DNA from: Bryoerythrophyllum caledonicum
Taxonomy: Eukaryota > Streptophyta > Bryopsida > Pottiales > Pottiaceae
Assembly: GCA_963971425.1 (NCBI GenBank)
Contig: OZ020519.1
Span: forward strand, 5,968,028-6,032,027
Direction: 5' to 3'
Length of the DNA stretch: 64,000 bases
How positions within the stretch are numbered: position 1 is the stretch's first letter; the number at the start of each line of letters is the position of its first letter. The position numbers and the translations under genes were made by a program. The notes below the pieces were generated by a model, which saw nothing but the letters and a program-made list of their open reading frames with translations, searched no databases and was not told where the DNA came from. Below, in pieces: positions 1-10,960 of this stretch.

Positions 1-243
1 CTCTGTGTGTGTATGGGTGCGCAAGTGGATGCTGCCAGACCTGCTCCGGCTCCTTACACGCGAGGCTATGAGCCGTCATCTGCTCCCAGCTACGCCCCGG
101 CATGGTCTCCCAGCGTTCAGGCTCCTGAGGGAGCGCCCATGTCAGCTCCGGTGGTGGCCGCTCCAGCTCGTGCTCCAGGCTCAGGCCCCAGCGTTGCGGA
201 AGGCCCGTCGTTGGCGTACGCTCCCGCGCCCTCAGTTGTATGA
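1..243 (+). CDS. AGP-like secreted protein, copy A (5' end cut by window edge)
   Basis: C-terminal 80 codons of a short Pro/Ala/Ser-rich secreted protein, in frame from base 1 to the TGA at 241-243. The N-terminal half of the signal peptide lies outside the window. The mature part begins after the VDA site (ARPAPAPY) and has AP, SP and PAP dipeptides typical of arabinogalactan proteins, whose prolines are hydroxylated and glycosylated in the cell wall. It matches copies B, C and D almost residue for residue but lacks a block of about eight residues (SPAHSPAY region), an in-frame deletion. No hydrophobic C-terminal tail is present, so no GPI anchor is expected. Its 3' flank is shared with the other copies and is interrupted at 566 by a copia element. 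Confidence 0.75.
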   Translation, partial: LCVCMGAQVDAARPAPAPYTRGYEPSSAPSYAPAWSPSVQAPEGAPMSAPVVAAPARAPGSGPSVAEGPSLAYAPAPSVV

Positions 244-565
244 GGCAGCTAGAAGCGAGAGAAGTTGTAGTTTCTTCTTCAAGAGGATCAAGTTGGAGGA
301 CATTGAGCATTTTTGTAGGAATTAATTCTTTGGACTGCTCGGACAAGGAAGAGAGTAGCTCCCACATAATGTAGTACAGCAACTACGATTTAGTGCTGAG
401 TGAGTAGCATACGAGGATTGCGGCCATTCTTTGGTGTACTGTGATTGCAGAGCGTGTACAGATCAGTTGTAATTCATTGAAATGAATCATACCTTGAAAT
501 CAACTCGTAGTGTCACCTGGAAGGTGCTCTTCGGAAGTTTTGTTTCTTACAAGCAGCCTGTAAAG
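244..565 (+). repeat. AGP family 3' flank (UTR), copy A
   Basis: Non-coding sequence shared with the 3' flanks of AGP copies B, C and D. Landmarks are the TTCTTCTTCAAGAGGATCAAG block, the GGACTGCTCGGACAAGGAA block and the AATTCATTGAAATGAATCAT block. Its conservation over about 300 bases shows that the duplication included the whole 3' UTR. Confidence 0.7.
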
Positions 566-756
566 TGTTGAACTCATCAAGAACAAGCGACACAGAAGTG
601 TGTTAACACTGCATGGATTATGAAGGGCATCGCCCTAATTATATACAGTTCCGGAAGTCAAGATGAATGAAGTTATATACAGTTACAGATGCTACAGTGC
701 AACAGTGCTACAGTGCTACAGTGCTAGATGGAAGGAAGACGCAGGAGAATTCAACA
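566..756 (-). repeat. 3' LTR of copia 1
   Basis: 191-bp LTR starting TGTTGAACTC and ending TTCAACA. It contains three to four tandem CTACAGTG units, one more than the other LTR, which accounts for the length difference from 183 bp. Confidence 0.93.
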
Positions 757-765
757 CCCTCCCTC
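757..765 (-). other. polypurine tract of copia 1
   Basis: On minus the bases just before the 3' LTR read GAGGGAGGG, the expected position and composition for the plus-strand DNA primer of an LTR element. Confidence 0.7.
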
Positions 766-835
766 GACTGCGACTTCATAATTTGCTACTTCGAGAGGGA
801 TGGTGAGGGTGTAGCCACGAGCAGCAGGAACTGCG

Positions 836-1292
836 ATGACCTTGTGGGAGCAGATAGAGCGGCTTTCTGCGGTGAGTGGGTCTTTCTTGAGTTGTGGGAG
901 GGATGTGGAAATGAATTATAACGAGGGTTTTGTGGGTGCAGGCGCAGATTGTTCTTCTGATGATGTGGGAGTGCGGTCTGCTGATGCGTCGGTTTTGGGA
1001 TTGGGTGCTGGATACTTGTTGGTTCTGGATGTTTAGGGCCAGGCGGTTGGAGGAGATGGAAGGTGGCAGGGCATATGAAGAGGAAGAGGTCGTGATGCAG
1101 GAGGGACGTGTGGGCGAGGAGACTTCGACGGAGTCTTGTTGGTTGTCGTATTTTGAGGATCCAACTCAGTGGTATGATAACCACGCAGCAAAGAGCAATC
1201 CAAGAGCACCGGACTTTCGACATAAGAAGACTAAGCGAGCATTGTGGGTTGATGGCTGGTATACTCCGCAGTGGGTCAAGGATAGGCTGTAG
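836..1292 (+). CDS. Antisense ORF in copia 1 with OSB-like PDF motif
   Basis: ORF on the strand opposite gag-pol, between pol and the 3' LTR. The open frame 930-1292 ends with a motif seen as W-L-x-Y...W-Y-D-N...K-x-N-P-R-A-P-D-F-R-H-K...L-W-V-D-G-W-x-T-P-x-W-V. This pattern (WxDxR..K..PDFK.K....LW....P.W) is that of the PDF motif of plant organellar single-stranded-DNA-binding (OSB) proteins. A possible phase-0 intron (GCG|GTGAGT at about 872 to GTGCAG| at about 941) would join an upstream exon beginning MTLWEQIERLSA at 836. The region N-terminal to the motif is not recognisable as an OB fold. The TAG at 1290-1292 lies past the pol stop, so the two genes overlap tail to tail by 17 bp. Copia 2 has a homologous ORF in the same place. 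The intron and start are uncertain. Confidence 0.55.
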
Positions 1293-3918
1293 GATTAGAT
1301 GCGGAAGAAAGGATGCCTGCACTAGTTCGGTTGGCAATGAATTTCGAGTATGCCAATGGTTTGGTCAGAAAATCAGCTTGTTGAAGGGTTGTAGGAACAT
1401 GTAGGACTTGTACTTCTCCATTGTGAGACGCTTCTCTAATAAAATGGTGCTGAATGTCAATGTGTTTAGTACGGGAATGTTGAACTGGATTTTGAGCTAG
1501 CTTTATACATGATTCGTTGTCGCTTAGTAGTTGTGTTGGCTGATCATGATCAAATCCAAGTTCCTCGAGAAGTCTGCGATAGTAAATGATATCTTTTGCA
1601 GCATCGGTGAGGACATGATATTCAGCCTCCGTACTAGATAAGGAAACTGTTGGTTGAAGTTTGCTGCTCCATGCGATGCTTGCATTACCGATTTTGTGTA
1701 GTATTCCTGATGTCGATTTTCTGGTATCAATATCTCGGCCCCAGTCAGCATCGCTGTAGGTGTGATAATTGTCTGAATTTCCTACAGGTAGGAAGAGGCC
1801 ATAATCGATTGTCCCTTGGAGATAACGTAGGATCTTTTTGGCAGCTTGATAGTGAGCTTCTTCAGGAGCATCCATGTAGCGAGAGACGGTGCTGACCGCA
1901 TAACTTACATCAGGCCTGGTGTTTGTTAAATAAATGAGGCTGCCAACAAGTGAACGGTAGAGATAAGTGTCTACAGGACTTGTATTAGTGTGTCGTTGTA
2001 GCTGAAGGTTAGGATCCATGGGAAGGCGACAAGGGTTGCAGTGGGACATGTTGAATCTCTTGAGGAGTTGTGTGATGTAGTTTCTCTGAGTGAGAAAGAT
2101 TCCAGCCTGAGTTCGTGCGAGTTCAACATTGAGGTATATTCGAGCCAGACCTAAATCTGTCATGTCGTAGTCTCTACAGAAAGCATCTCGTAAACGGTCG
2201 ATTTCAGCTGCGTTGTCGCCCGTGATGAGAAGGTCGTCGACGTATAGAAGTAATATGACGCGTTTGCCATTGATAGTGGCATAGTAAAGATTGAGATCGT
2301 GTGCACTATGTGTGAGGCCCTGTTTACGCATCCATGCGTCAATTTCATCATACCATGCTTTGGATGGTTGTTTCAGTCCGTAAAGTGCCTTCTTCAAGCG
2401 ACATACTTTGTGAGGATCATTGGCAAATGAAAAACCGGGAGGGATTTCCATGATAACTTCTTCTTTTAAATGTCCATTCAGGAATGCAGTTACGACGTCC
2501 ATCTGATATATGGGCCAGTTGTTCTTGGCGGCCAATGATAGGACTGTCCGAATAGTGGACCAACGAACAACAGGGGCAAAAATTTCATGATAGTCGATTC
2601 CTTCACGCTGCTGAAATCCGCGTGCAACAATACGTGCCTTACGTTTGATGATATTTCCTGTCTGCTTGAGTTTGAAAAGCCATTTTGCTGTGATAGGCTT
2701 CTTGTGCAGTGGACGATCAATTATTTCCCAAGTGTTGTTCTTTAAAACTGAGCCTGTTTCGCGGTCAATTGCTGTTCGCCATTCACTATTTTGAATTGCT
2801 TCATCGTAGGTTTGGGGTTCTGAAGGTGTTTCCGCCGCAAGTGTCCAGAAGTCATTCAATTTTACTGAAGGTCTCTGGTCTCTCAAGCTGCGGCGAGGAG
2901 AATCAATCTGATGATTGACCTGCCAGGGTGACAATTGTGCGACATGGTGAGGTACTGCCGCAGCTCCCTCCAATAAGCCGGGTCTTGGGGTTACATGGAG
3001 CCCGATGGGGTTTTGGGGCTGTAGCTCATGTGTCCCTCCCATGGGCCTGATACCCTCAAGGTACCCACCCTCCCCGTAAAGAAGCCCTCCCATGCTATGC
3101 ATGTCGCGGCTTGGGTCGCCAGGACTGATCTCAGTGTTCATTGAGTCTATCTCCATGCCCCCCGCATTAATTGATTCTTGGCATGCATTAGTGTGGGCAA
3201 GACTTGTATTGACTGTCGTTCTGACTTCAAGCGTGTGCATGTCTGCTGCGTCAGTGGGAATTGTATGGGGTGGTGGTCCTATGTCATAGATTGACGTGGT
3301 CTCTACCTCTGCTTGGTCAAGGTGATGGTATCCAACCTTCCCTTCATCAAAGATGACGTCTCTGCTTAAGATAATCTTGCGCCGTCTTGGGTCATAAAGT
3401 CTGTAAGCTTTAGTTTCAAGGTCATATCCAACGAATAGACACCTCTGTGTCTTGCTGTCAAGTTTGTTTCTGTCTTCCTTGGGAACGTGGACATATGCCA
3501 GACAACCAAATATCTTAAGATGATGAAGGTCAGATTTGGTACCTGAAAATTTATTTTCTGGCGGGGTTCCAGAGTTGGCTCGAGTTGGGCTCCTATTAAT
3601 GAGATATGTGGCTGTTGCCATCGCCTCACTCCATAAATATGTTGGTAAAGTTGCATCAGCTGCTAAGCTCCTTGCACGTTCCATAATTGTTCTGTTGCGC
3701 CGTTCAGATACTCCATTCTGTTGTGGAGTGCGTGCTTGAGTAAGTCCACGTTGAATGCCTGCATGGTTGCAATATTCAATGAATAGTTGAGATAAATATT
3801 CACCACCTCGATCAGATCTCAAATTCTTGAGTTTATTTCCTGTCTGTTGTTCAAGTATGCTTCTGAAGATACGGAATTTGCTGAAAGTTTCACTTTTGTA
3901 TCGCAAAAAAAAATCCAA
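1276..3918 (-). pseudogene. copia 1 pol, downstream part: integrase core, reverse transcriptase, RNase H
   Basis: Long open frame continuing the polyprotein after a frameshift. It begins inside the integrase core (LRSDRGGEYLS, then TPQQNGVSERRNR). Next comes the copia reverse transcriptase, with D-x-x-T-A-F-L-N-G, the catalytic LLLYVDDLLITG near residue 555 and KALYGLKQ. RNase H follows, with SDADWGRD near residue 728 and SSTEAEYH near 766, and the copia C-terminal block KHIDIQHHFIRE. No stop interrupts it over 880 codons, consistent with youth. It cannot be made in one piece with gag because the reading frame shifts in the T run at 3905-3913. Its stop overlaps the end of the antisense ORF. 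Confidence 0.92.
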
Positions 3919-5615
3919 CTCTTTCGTGAGAAGTCATCAGTAAATACAAGAGCATATCGTGATCCTCCAAGAGACATATGAGGCATAGGTCCAATGACGT
4001 CCGTATGTACTTGCTCCCGTGGTTTTGATGACCTTGTATCTGACTTTCGTGGGAAGCGCTCTCGATGTTGTCGTCCAACAAGGCAGCATTCACAAATTCG
4101 ATTTGTGCAATCAATAGTTGGTATACCTTCTACTTCATGTGAGGATGATAATAGTTTCAAGCCAACGTAGCTTAAGTGGCCTAATCGTCTGTGCCACAGC
4201 TTTGCAGTATCATTTACTTCTACTGAATGTGCCTGTATGTTCTCATGAAAACAATATAAACCGTTTGTCGGGTCTCTAGATTCTGCTGCAAGTACGATAG
4301 TGGGGTGATTCTTGTCATAAACGTAGCAATGAGAAGCTGTGAATATAATGACATGCCCTGAATCTGCGATGGATCCGACCGAAATAAGGTTTTTCTTCAT
4401 ACTAGGCACATAGCGAACATTTGTCAATTTTATTTCACCACTGTTGGTATGCAAAGTGGAAGAGCCGGTGCCTCTCACAGGGTGAGATTCACCACCACCC
4501 GTCTTGACATCGTGACTATTTCCTGAAGAACTTGGTTGTGCATCTAGTTTCTGTGCATCAGCTGCAATATGACGTGTGGCACCACTGTCAAAATACCAAG
4601 GGCCATTGCCGTGTTGGTCGTAATATCCGTAATAATCATCAAACATTTCGGTTGAGTTTGCGAAAACTTGAGGTGTCGGTGCAGGTGGCATGTTGCAGTG
4701 GCGTGCGAAATGCCCAGGAACTCCGCAGTTGTAACAGAGAAAGCTTCCTCGTCCACTGCCGTATGGTGACCATCGACCTAGAGTTCCTCGTGTTGGAGCA
4801 GAGCCGCGACTCCCATTGTACTGCGCGTTCACACCTCGCGAGTGGGAGTTTGCTCCAGCAAAGTACCAGTTGCCTCGTCCTTGATGATAACGACCCCTCC
4901 CACGGCTCCAACGCCCTCGTCCTCGACCTTGGTAGCCTTGCGCCTGGTTACCATCGGACATATTAGTCTGTTTCTTGAATGTAGTAGACAAAGCTTCGTC
5001 ATCTCCATGGAGAAGATTCCTGTGCTCTCTCCTGTAAAACTCAGACATAAGTTTAGAGCTGAGGCAGTCAAACGTCATGTCTGGATCTTGTTGTGCCAAG
5101 TTTTGTATAGTACTGTCATATGAGCGCGGAAGTCCATTGAGCACCACTTGTTTCATGCACCTGTTTGTGATGCTCTCTCCCATGTTAATCAAGCGATTCT
5201 TGATTTCACGCGCTCTTCTCAGGTAATCTTCTATCGAGCCTCCTTCTTGCATCTTCATGTTGGTGAGCTGACTGGTGAGTGTGAGTATCAGCGACTGATC
5301 ACCAGATTGATACTGTTCACGTAGTGTCCTCCAAGCGCTAGCCGGGTCAATGCATTCTGCAATCAGTTCAATAACCTCATCAGATACAGACATCAATATG
5401 AGCTCATAGGCTATTGCCTTTTTCCTTTCTAGTTCCTCATCTAGCTCCTGATTGACATCGACTATCTGCGGATCAGGTGCTAGTGTACACTCGTTTTCTG
5501 TGAGACTCCAGAGTCTCTTCGATCTCAAGATCGCTCTCATCTTGGTACTTCATATGTGATAGTTAGACAAGCCTTTCAGCTTGTCTGTCTCTCTGATCAC
5601 TGAGCTTTCTGTCAT
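3819..5615 (-). pseudogene. copia 1 gag, protease and integrase N-terminus (nonsense codon and frameshift)
   Basis: The natural start is the ATG at 5615 (MTESSVIRETDKLKG), matching the gag start of copia 2. Codon 22 (5550-5552) is TGA where copia 2 has TGG (Trp), so the downstream frame opens only at Met 5540. From 5540 the domains are gag, a CCHC zinc knuckle C-Y-N-C-G...H...C near residue 268, the protease site WYFDSGATRHI near 315, the integrase HHCC zinc domain (WHRRLGH... CECC) at about 447-486, and the first integrase Asp in VHTDVIGP near 512. After KSW the frame is lost at a run of nine T (3905-3913 on plus), which appears one base short compared with copia 2. Two defects make the copy non-autonomous. 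Confidence 0.9.
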
Positions 5616-5730
5616 GTCTGCGTTCTCTCTTTTCTGCAACTATTTCTCTCTTGCTTTGTTTGGGTAGGAGCAAGGCTACACTACCAGGCAGTGTTGTTCT
5701 AGTCTAAAAAGTCTGATCATCTGTCTAATC

Positions 5731-5742
5731 GCTCTGATACCA
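5731..5742 (-). other. tRNA primer-binding site of copia 1
   Basis: Immediately inside the 5' LTR, minus strand, TGGTATCAGAGC. It is complementary to the 3' end of plant initiator-Met tRNA. Confidence 0.85.
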
Positions 5743-5925
5743 TGTTGAACTCATCAAGAGCAAGCGACACAGAAGTGTGTTAACACTGCATGGATTATGA
5801 AGGGCATCGCCCTGATTATATACAGTTCCGGAAGTCAAGATGAATGAAGTTATATACAGTTACAGATGCTACAGTGCTACAGTGCTACAGTGCTAGATGG
5901 AAGGAAGACGCAGGAGAATTCAACA
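5743..5925 (-). repeat. 5' LTR of copia 1
   Basis: 183-bp LTR, near identical to 566-756. Followed directly by the target duplication TAAAG. Confidence 0.93.
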
Positions 5926-6716
5926 TAAAGATGACAGAGGTCGTCTCAATTTGTCCAACAAGATCTCATAAATATGCTTCTTATTTCCAAACCATCTGCT
6001 AGACCTAAAAGCTGGAGATTTTGTTTCCCAGCAGCAAGTACGAGTCATACCAGAGACAAATTTCACTCTTGTTATGGGGTGCATTGACAGTGCGAGCTTG
6101 GAAACAAGAGCTGAATTGTTTCCAAGCTCTTGTTTCCAAGCCCTTGTGAAAATTGCAAACAGTTTAGCTGGAGAAACGAATGCCTCTCCTGGTTTATTGC
6201 ATTTTGTGCGCAGTGCCAGATGCGCGCATTTTGCTAACATGAGTGCAGCGAGTCCTTCAACCAGTAGGAGTTGTGGCTCTCATGGAGTCATGTATATATT
6301 CAACGCCTACATTTCATGAGAGGCACTAAATTTGCGAATGGTGCATAGTACCTTCACTCATGACAGAATCTAGTTCATCTTTGTTGAAACATCTTTGCTA
6401 ATCTAGCTCATCCTTTCTGAAACGGGGCCTCTTCCTAAAAAATTCATCCAGATAATGACACCTCATTTCAAGTTTCCGACACATTTTCTTGAGGTCTTGG
6501 ATGTACTCCCCATTCAATTCAATTCACTCAACCAATCACATGAAGATCTGAAAGAGAGCAAAGAATCACGTGTTGCGGGAACTACTCATCGTTGCAAGTA
6601 GTTCAAAGAATGGGAACAGAAATTCCTACAATATTGTCCTGGAAATGAATTTCCAAGCCTCCAACGTGAACAGAACACTATTAAGTGGCGTCGTAGATCT
6701 CATCGCTTCCAGTTTA
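5926..6716. other. Distal flank of AGP copy A, non-coding
   Basis: Continuation of the AGP copy A flank beyond the copia insertion. Its order matches the copy B flank at 12190-12560 (AAGATCTCATAAATATGCTTC, then AGACCTAAAAGCTGGAGA, then ACCAGAGACA). It contains a perfect 16-bp inverted repeat (6096-6111 and 6126-6141, 14-base loop) absent from copy B. No gene seen. Confidence 0.6.
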
Positions 6717-6830
6717 TCATCTGCCTGACACGGCTGTGGGCACCGGAGCGTATGCCCACGACGGGCCTTCCGCAGCGCCGGGACCTGAGGCCGGAGCGTA
6801 AGCCCGAGAAGCCACCGCTGGAGACTGAAG
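6717..6830 (-). pseudogene. AGP family gene fragment
   Basis: On minus, an in-frame remnant of the C-terminal half of the AGP family (AYAPASGPGAAEGPSWAYAP) followed by a changed end and a TGA at 6717-6719. Similarity fades upstream near a V-A-S segment, and no signal peptide is found. It is more diverged than copies A-D, so it is an older relic. It lies in inverted orientation relative to copy A. Confidence 0.6.
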
Positions 6831-7043
6831 CTGGCGATGAAGAAATCTGGTCCGAGGTTAAACTTGGGAGCTCTGTTGTTGATGAGTACGTGATTAAAAG
6901 CTTTGAAGGTGAACGGCAAGTGGGATGACTTGTTGAGCACAGCAACTGGACGTTGCTCGTTATGGTTTACAGGAGCAGGAGTGCCGGTGAGACGCGGAGG
7001 AACCACACACGTTTAGCGTGAGCACGTGACGCGGTGTTCACTA

Positions 7044-7098
7044 AAAGAAAACAGGGTGTTTAGCAACGTTTTGAAAAAAATTTAAGCAACGCCTACAC
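7044..7098 (+). mobile_element. Partial copy of the CACTA-like MITE
   Basis: Matches the first 55 bases of the MITE at 12239-12412 (AAAACAGGGTGTTTAGCAACG, then AAGCAACGCCTA) and then stops. A truncated end of the same family. Confidence 0.6.
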
Positions 7099-7506
7099 AT
7101 CGAGGTAGAAGGTTATTTTTTGAAACGCTCCTTTGACAATGACAAGGACAAGTTTCCGCTTCACACTACTAAGACCCAAACTTCCCAATATGTGTATTGT
7201 TGTGTGTATTATCTTCAAAACTCTGCCAATCGGTATAATTCCGTCTTTGATGGAGTTTGGTCCTTGATCCAAGTGTGAAACGCCCTCAAGACAAGGTCAA
7301 GTACAGGTACAGTGCACCGTGTGCTCTAGGGTTTAGGGTAAATTCTAAACCCTATATCCAAAACAATAAGACAGTAATAAAATAACAAGACAATGCAGCA
7401 ATAGGACTTTGGAAGAACAATGTAGATTCAAAGTCCTACTCCAAAGTTCATTCTACCCTACCCCATAGAATCAATATTGCCTTGTAATATGAACGGGCTA
7501 AGTCAT

Positions 7507-8439
7507 TTAACCCCTAAATGATCACGACCACTTTCGCTCTAAAACCAGTCCAAAACTGCCACTGCCAAAAAGAGACATGAAAATCACATTTTAAAATGAA
7601 TTTTGGATTTTCAACCGTAAGATCTTAAAATAGACTTCTATGTAAACATGCCATCAAATTTTGGTTGCAATCCACCGCACGGATCGATAGATTTTAGTGT
7701 ATAAAGTCAAAACAATGGTTCATTTTCTTCCTTACGTTGAGTAGATCAGGAGACTTTGACTTCACTTTGTATCAAATTTTTGCATTGTACAAGGTCTAAA
7801 TCTTTTACCATTGTCTTAAGCATGATGTTGATACCCAACACACCAATTCTTAGAGGTAATAAAGGGGGGTAGCATATTCATAACAAGTGTGCAAGGAGTG
7901 GAGGTTCAAAAATTGTCATTTCACGTTTTATTTTTTTGTGAACTACGTATGTATTCAAATGATAATCCAAACGGTCAATAAGAATTTTTTCACCACATAT
8001 TGTTGTTGAAAAAATAAAAAGTGAAAAATATGAAGATCTCTAGATTTTATGTAGAAAAGATGAATTTTTTTCCCCCATTGCCCGAAAATGTGTGAAAATG
8101 TTTGACTTGGAATAAAATGCCTTTTTACACTAAAGACAAGATTTTTTTTTGAAAATTTCCAAAAAAGGAAATATTCTTTATATGTGTGAAAAATCTCGAT
8201 GTCAATAGAAACTTTTGTCAAAAATTTTGGAGGTGCCCGGAGTCCCCACTTTTGGCTTTAAGTGGTACTAACTTTCAAACCACAAATCCAAAAATAAATA
8301 AAAAATTATCTCCACGAAGCTCTTATCAGATCCTATCTTGAAAAAAAAAATCAATTAAAAAGGATTTTTATTCGAATTGTAGGTACATGCCCAAAATCCA
8401 CAATGACCCCGAGGGGACATTTGGTCCCTTAGGGGTTAA
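7507..8439 (+). mobile_element. TTAA-flanked non-autonomous DNA element, family 1, copy 1
   Basis: About 0.93 kb bounded by TTAA (7507-7510 and 8436-8439). Its ends are inverted: CCCCTAAATGATC at the left and GGTCCCTTAGGGG at the right. The interior is AT-rich, with no transposase, and is shared with 16106-17056 (opposite orientation) and 26299-27340. A shared block is the one around GTGCAAGGAGTGGAGGTTC. A TTAA target with CCC-starting inverted ends is the piggyBac pattern. Assignment to that superfamily is inference because no transposase is present. Confidence 0.65.
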
Positions 8440-10960
8440 GATGCAACCTAGGAGCCTACAAATTTTTTATCCAATGTGATGGAGCTATATTTGGGTATTT
8501 TGATATGCATACTCAACAAATTTAAGGATGAAATTATTCTCTCCTACATACAGGCTAACATTGATAATATCACCCTTGGTACAAGCACACCTTGATAACA
8601 TCACCAAACCTTTGAACTTGATTTCCCTAATTCACAAATGACTTGTTGATATCCCTACATCAATCTCAATGATATTACTTTTTCCATAGTGGAAGTGTGA
8701 CAATAACAAGAGGTGGACCAATGAAAAAGCTTTGCAAGGAAGGAAAACCCAAGATCAAGATTGGTTTTAGTGCCAATATGCTTCATCTCCGCCCACTGAA
8801 GATATAGTTGATGGTTTAGGATGTTCTACCAATAAAAATTACACACAAACTCAACTCCAAAGAGAATTCTTCAAGAACTTAACTCCAAAGAAGTCAACCA
8901 TGAATAGTTGTATACCCATATCTTAAGAAGCTTCTGGTGAGCATTTTACTTTGAGCAAATGAGAAATTGCAACTGAAACCACAAGTTGATATAACCCCAA
9001 TTAGTTGCATATCCATATCTCCGCAATGCTTTGGAGCATAATTCACCTTGAAACTTTGTCTTGCAAGTATCCATTGTGTACATTATCAAGGTTGATACCA
9101 CGCCTCTAAGAGCACGTGAAGTCACCTTTATAAGGATCTCAAAATCAACCCCCATCATTAATAATCCAAAAGCCTACCCCCCTTAAAAATAAAAATAAAA
9201 TTGAGAGGATAGACAATATGATACAATGAACTTCTTGGTGTTTACTAAGAGGTCTTTGTTTCCTACGAATAAAAAATTATGTTGAGAAACCTTTGTTGTT
9301 CAAGCTTTTACATTTACTTAGAATTTTTTTGTTCATAGACAACCTTTTTGTTTCTCTACGGACCTTGATACTATCACAATATGTATAGATCTTCTATTAT
9401 ATGTGACATTATCAAATATTTCACACCTTGTTTGAATCACGTTGTTGAGTAAAACAAAGATGTATTTAAATGAATCTGGACTATGCAAAGTCCAAAAATA
9501 AAGTCGTTTGATCACATCTCCTAATGATTTGAAAAATCTCCTTATGGTTGAAGTGTAAATTCAACCGGAGATCTTCCAATGATGCACTTCTCTTGATGAT
9601 TTGAGATATCTTCGGATGATTCTAGTGTAATTCAACCGGAGATCTCCTGATGATGCATTCAGTTCAAAGTCTAGAATTCACTGAATTTTCTAGATTTAGC
9701 TAAATGATGCAATCTTAGCTAAATATTATCAAACTTAGCCGGTAACATATACTCATTCCTCCCATAAGTTATTCCTCTGCTAATTTATTATGCTATTAGC
9801 TTATAACCTTGGCTAACTATAACCTCAACTAAGTTCTAACTAGAGCCGCCATGTGACTAGTGCTAACGTGTCTCAAAATTAAAGCACAACATCGGTAAAT
9901 GATGTTGTTTTATGTTTTTGAGACCAATCGATTACTATATCACTATATCACTCAACAGTGCTACGATTCCTTCACATGTTACTATTCAATCACAACAAGA
10001 TCACTATTCAATTACTATAGTGCCTCAATTCTCACATGTGCTACCATCTTCCTTTCAAGACTGTTTTGAATGGTTTTAAAACACTTTCTGAGCTTTTCAA
10101 CCATCCAACTTGTCTTTTCAATCATACAAGAGGGCTAACTCAAGTTGGCATGGTCATATGACATTTTCACATGCCATCTAACGTGGCACTTGATGCCATG
10201 CCAATTTTAGAAAATGATAGCAAATGGATGGAGATGAAATTGTGCTGAAGTTCCCAAGTCCTCTACTAAAACCACCACTAACTTTTGACCTCTTCTAAGT
10301 ACTTACCACCGCCATCCGCTCGCACAAGACTTGGCTATAACTTATGGGAGGGATGAGTGTACACTGTACATGGTATTGAATTACCGTATCTTAATTGTAT
10401 TCACTGCACGATTTGAATAATAGAAAGAGCATATTTTGAAGCTGATCCACGAACTATACGCCTATTGTCTGCTGCAGTAGTGGAACACCGTCTAAGGTTG
10501 GATGACCCATAACCACTACGAACCCCATAACGGATAAGCAAAAGTGTACCAAAACCACCACAGACCCACCCCATTTCCGAAATTTTAGGAAGTCGTATAT
10601 GATTGGGTGTCAGTTCATGATTGGTTCAAAGCTGCCGGTTTCTAGTCAATGCAGAAGTGGTTTTTAGTACAACTTAGTGTGGAAATAGAGAGTTGTGTAT
10701 GTCGAGGAATGGGTCACGGTTTACTATCCACTTTGAAAATTTGTAGCAATTTCAATATGAAGAAATAAATGGTCACGACAATTGCAATATTCATGAAATC
10801 CTATTTTGAATTCCCAAAAAATGTCTTACCACGTATACAAATGCTATAAATAGGTCAGCAAGCTTAAGTTGGTGGTTATAGGTCATCCAACCTTAACCTC
10901 TCACAGCAGCCTTCACATGTTTTGATTTGTTGTCCAGCTTGGGTCAATCTCAACATGAGC
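8440..10960. other. Non-coding AT-rich stretch with dispersed repeats
   Basis: No credible gene. It begins with GATGCAACCTAGGAGCCTAC, shared with 21548-21570, and a second shared block lies at 10385-10440 versus 21680-21750, so it is an expanded copy of a dispersed repeat. Two imperfect tandem units of about 65 bp (around TTCAACCGGAGATC) lie at 9528-9650. Confidence 0.5.

Larger units (their letters stand above)
566..5925 (-). mobile_element. Ty1/copia LTR retrotransposon 1 (young, complete, on minus strand)
   Basis: Complete 5.36-kb copia element. LTRs lie at 566-756 and 5743-5925, each TG...CA, and the element is flanked by a perfect 5-bp target duplication TAAAG (561-565 and 5926-5930). 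By eye the LTRs differ at only two bases plus one 8-bp repeat unit (CTACAGTG), so insertion is recent. The primer site next to the 5' LTR (5731-5742, minus) reads TGGTATCAGAGC, matching the initiator-Met tRNA end used by many plant copia elements. A purine tract lies at 757-765. gag-pol runs on minus from 5615 to 1276 but carries a nonsense codon and a frameshift. An unrelated ORF lies on the opposite strand between pol and the 3' LTR. The element sits in the 3' flank of AGP copy A. Confidence 0.95.

Noticed and set aside
786-1337. 183-residue minus ORF over the antisense ORF region of copia 1
   Set aside because: It is the complement of the PDF-motif frame and has no homologous frame in copia 2.
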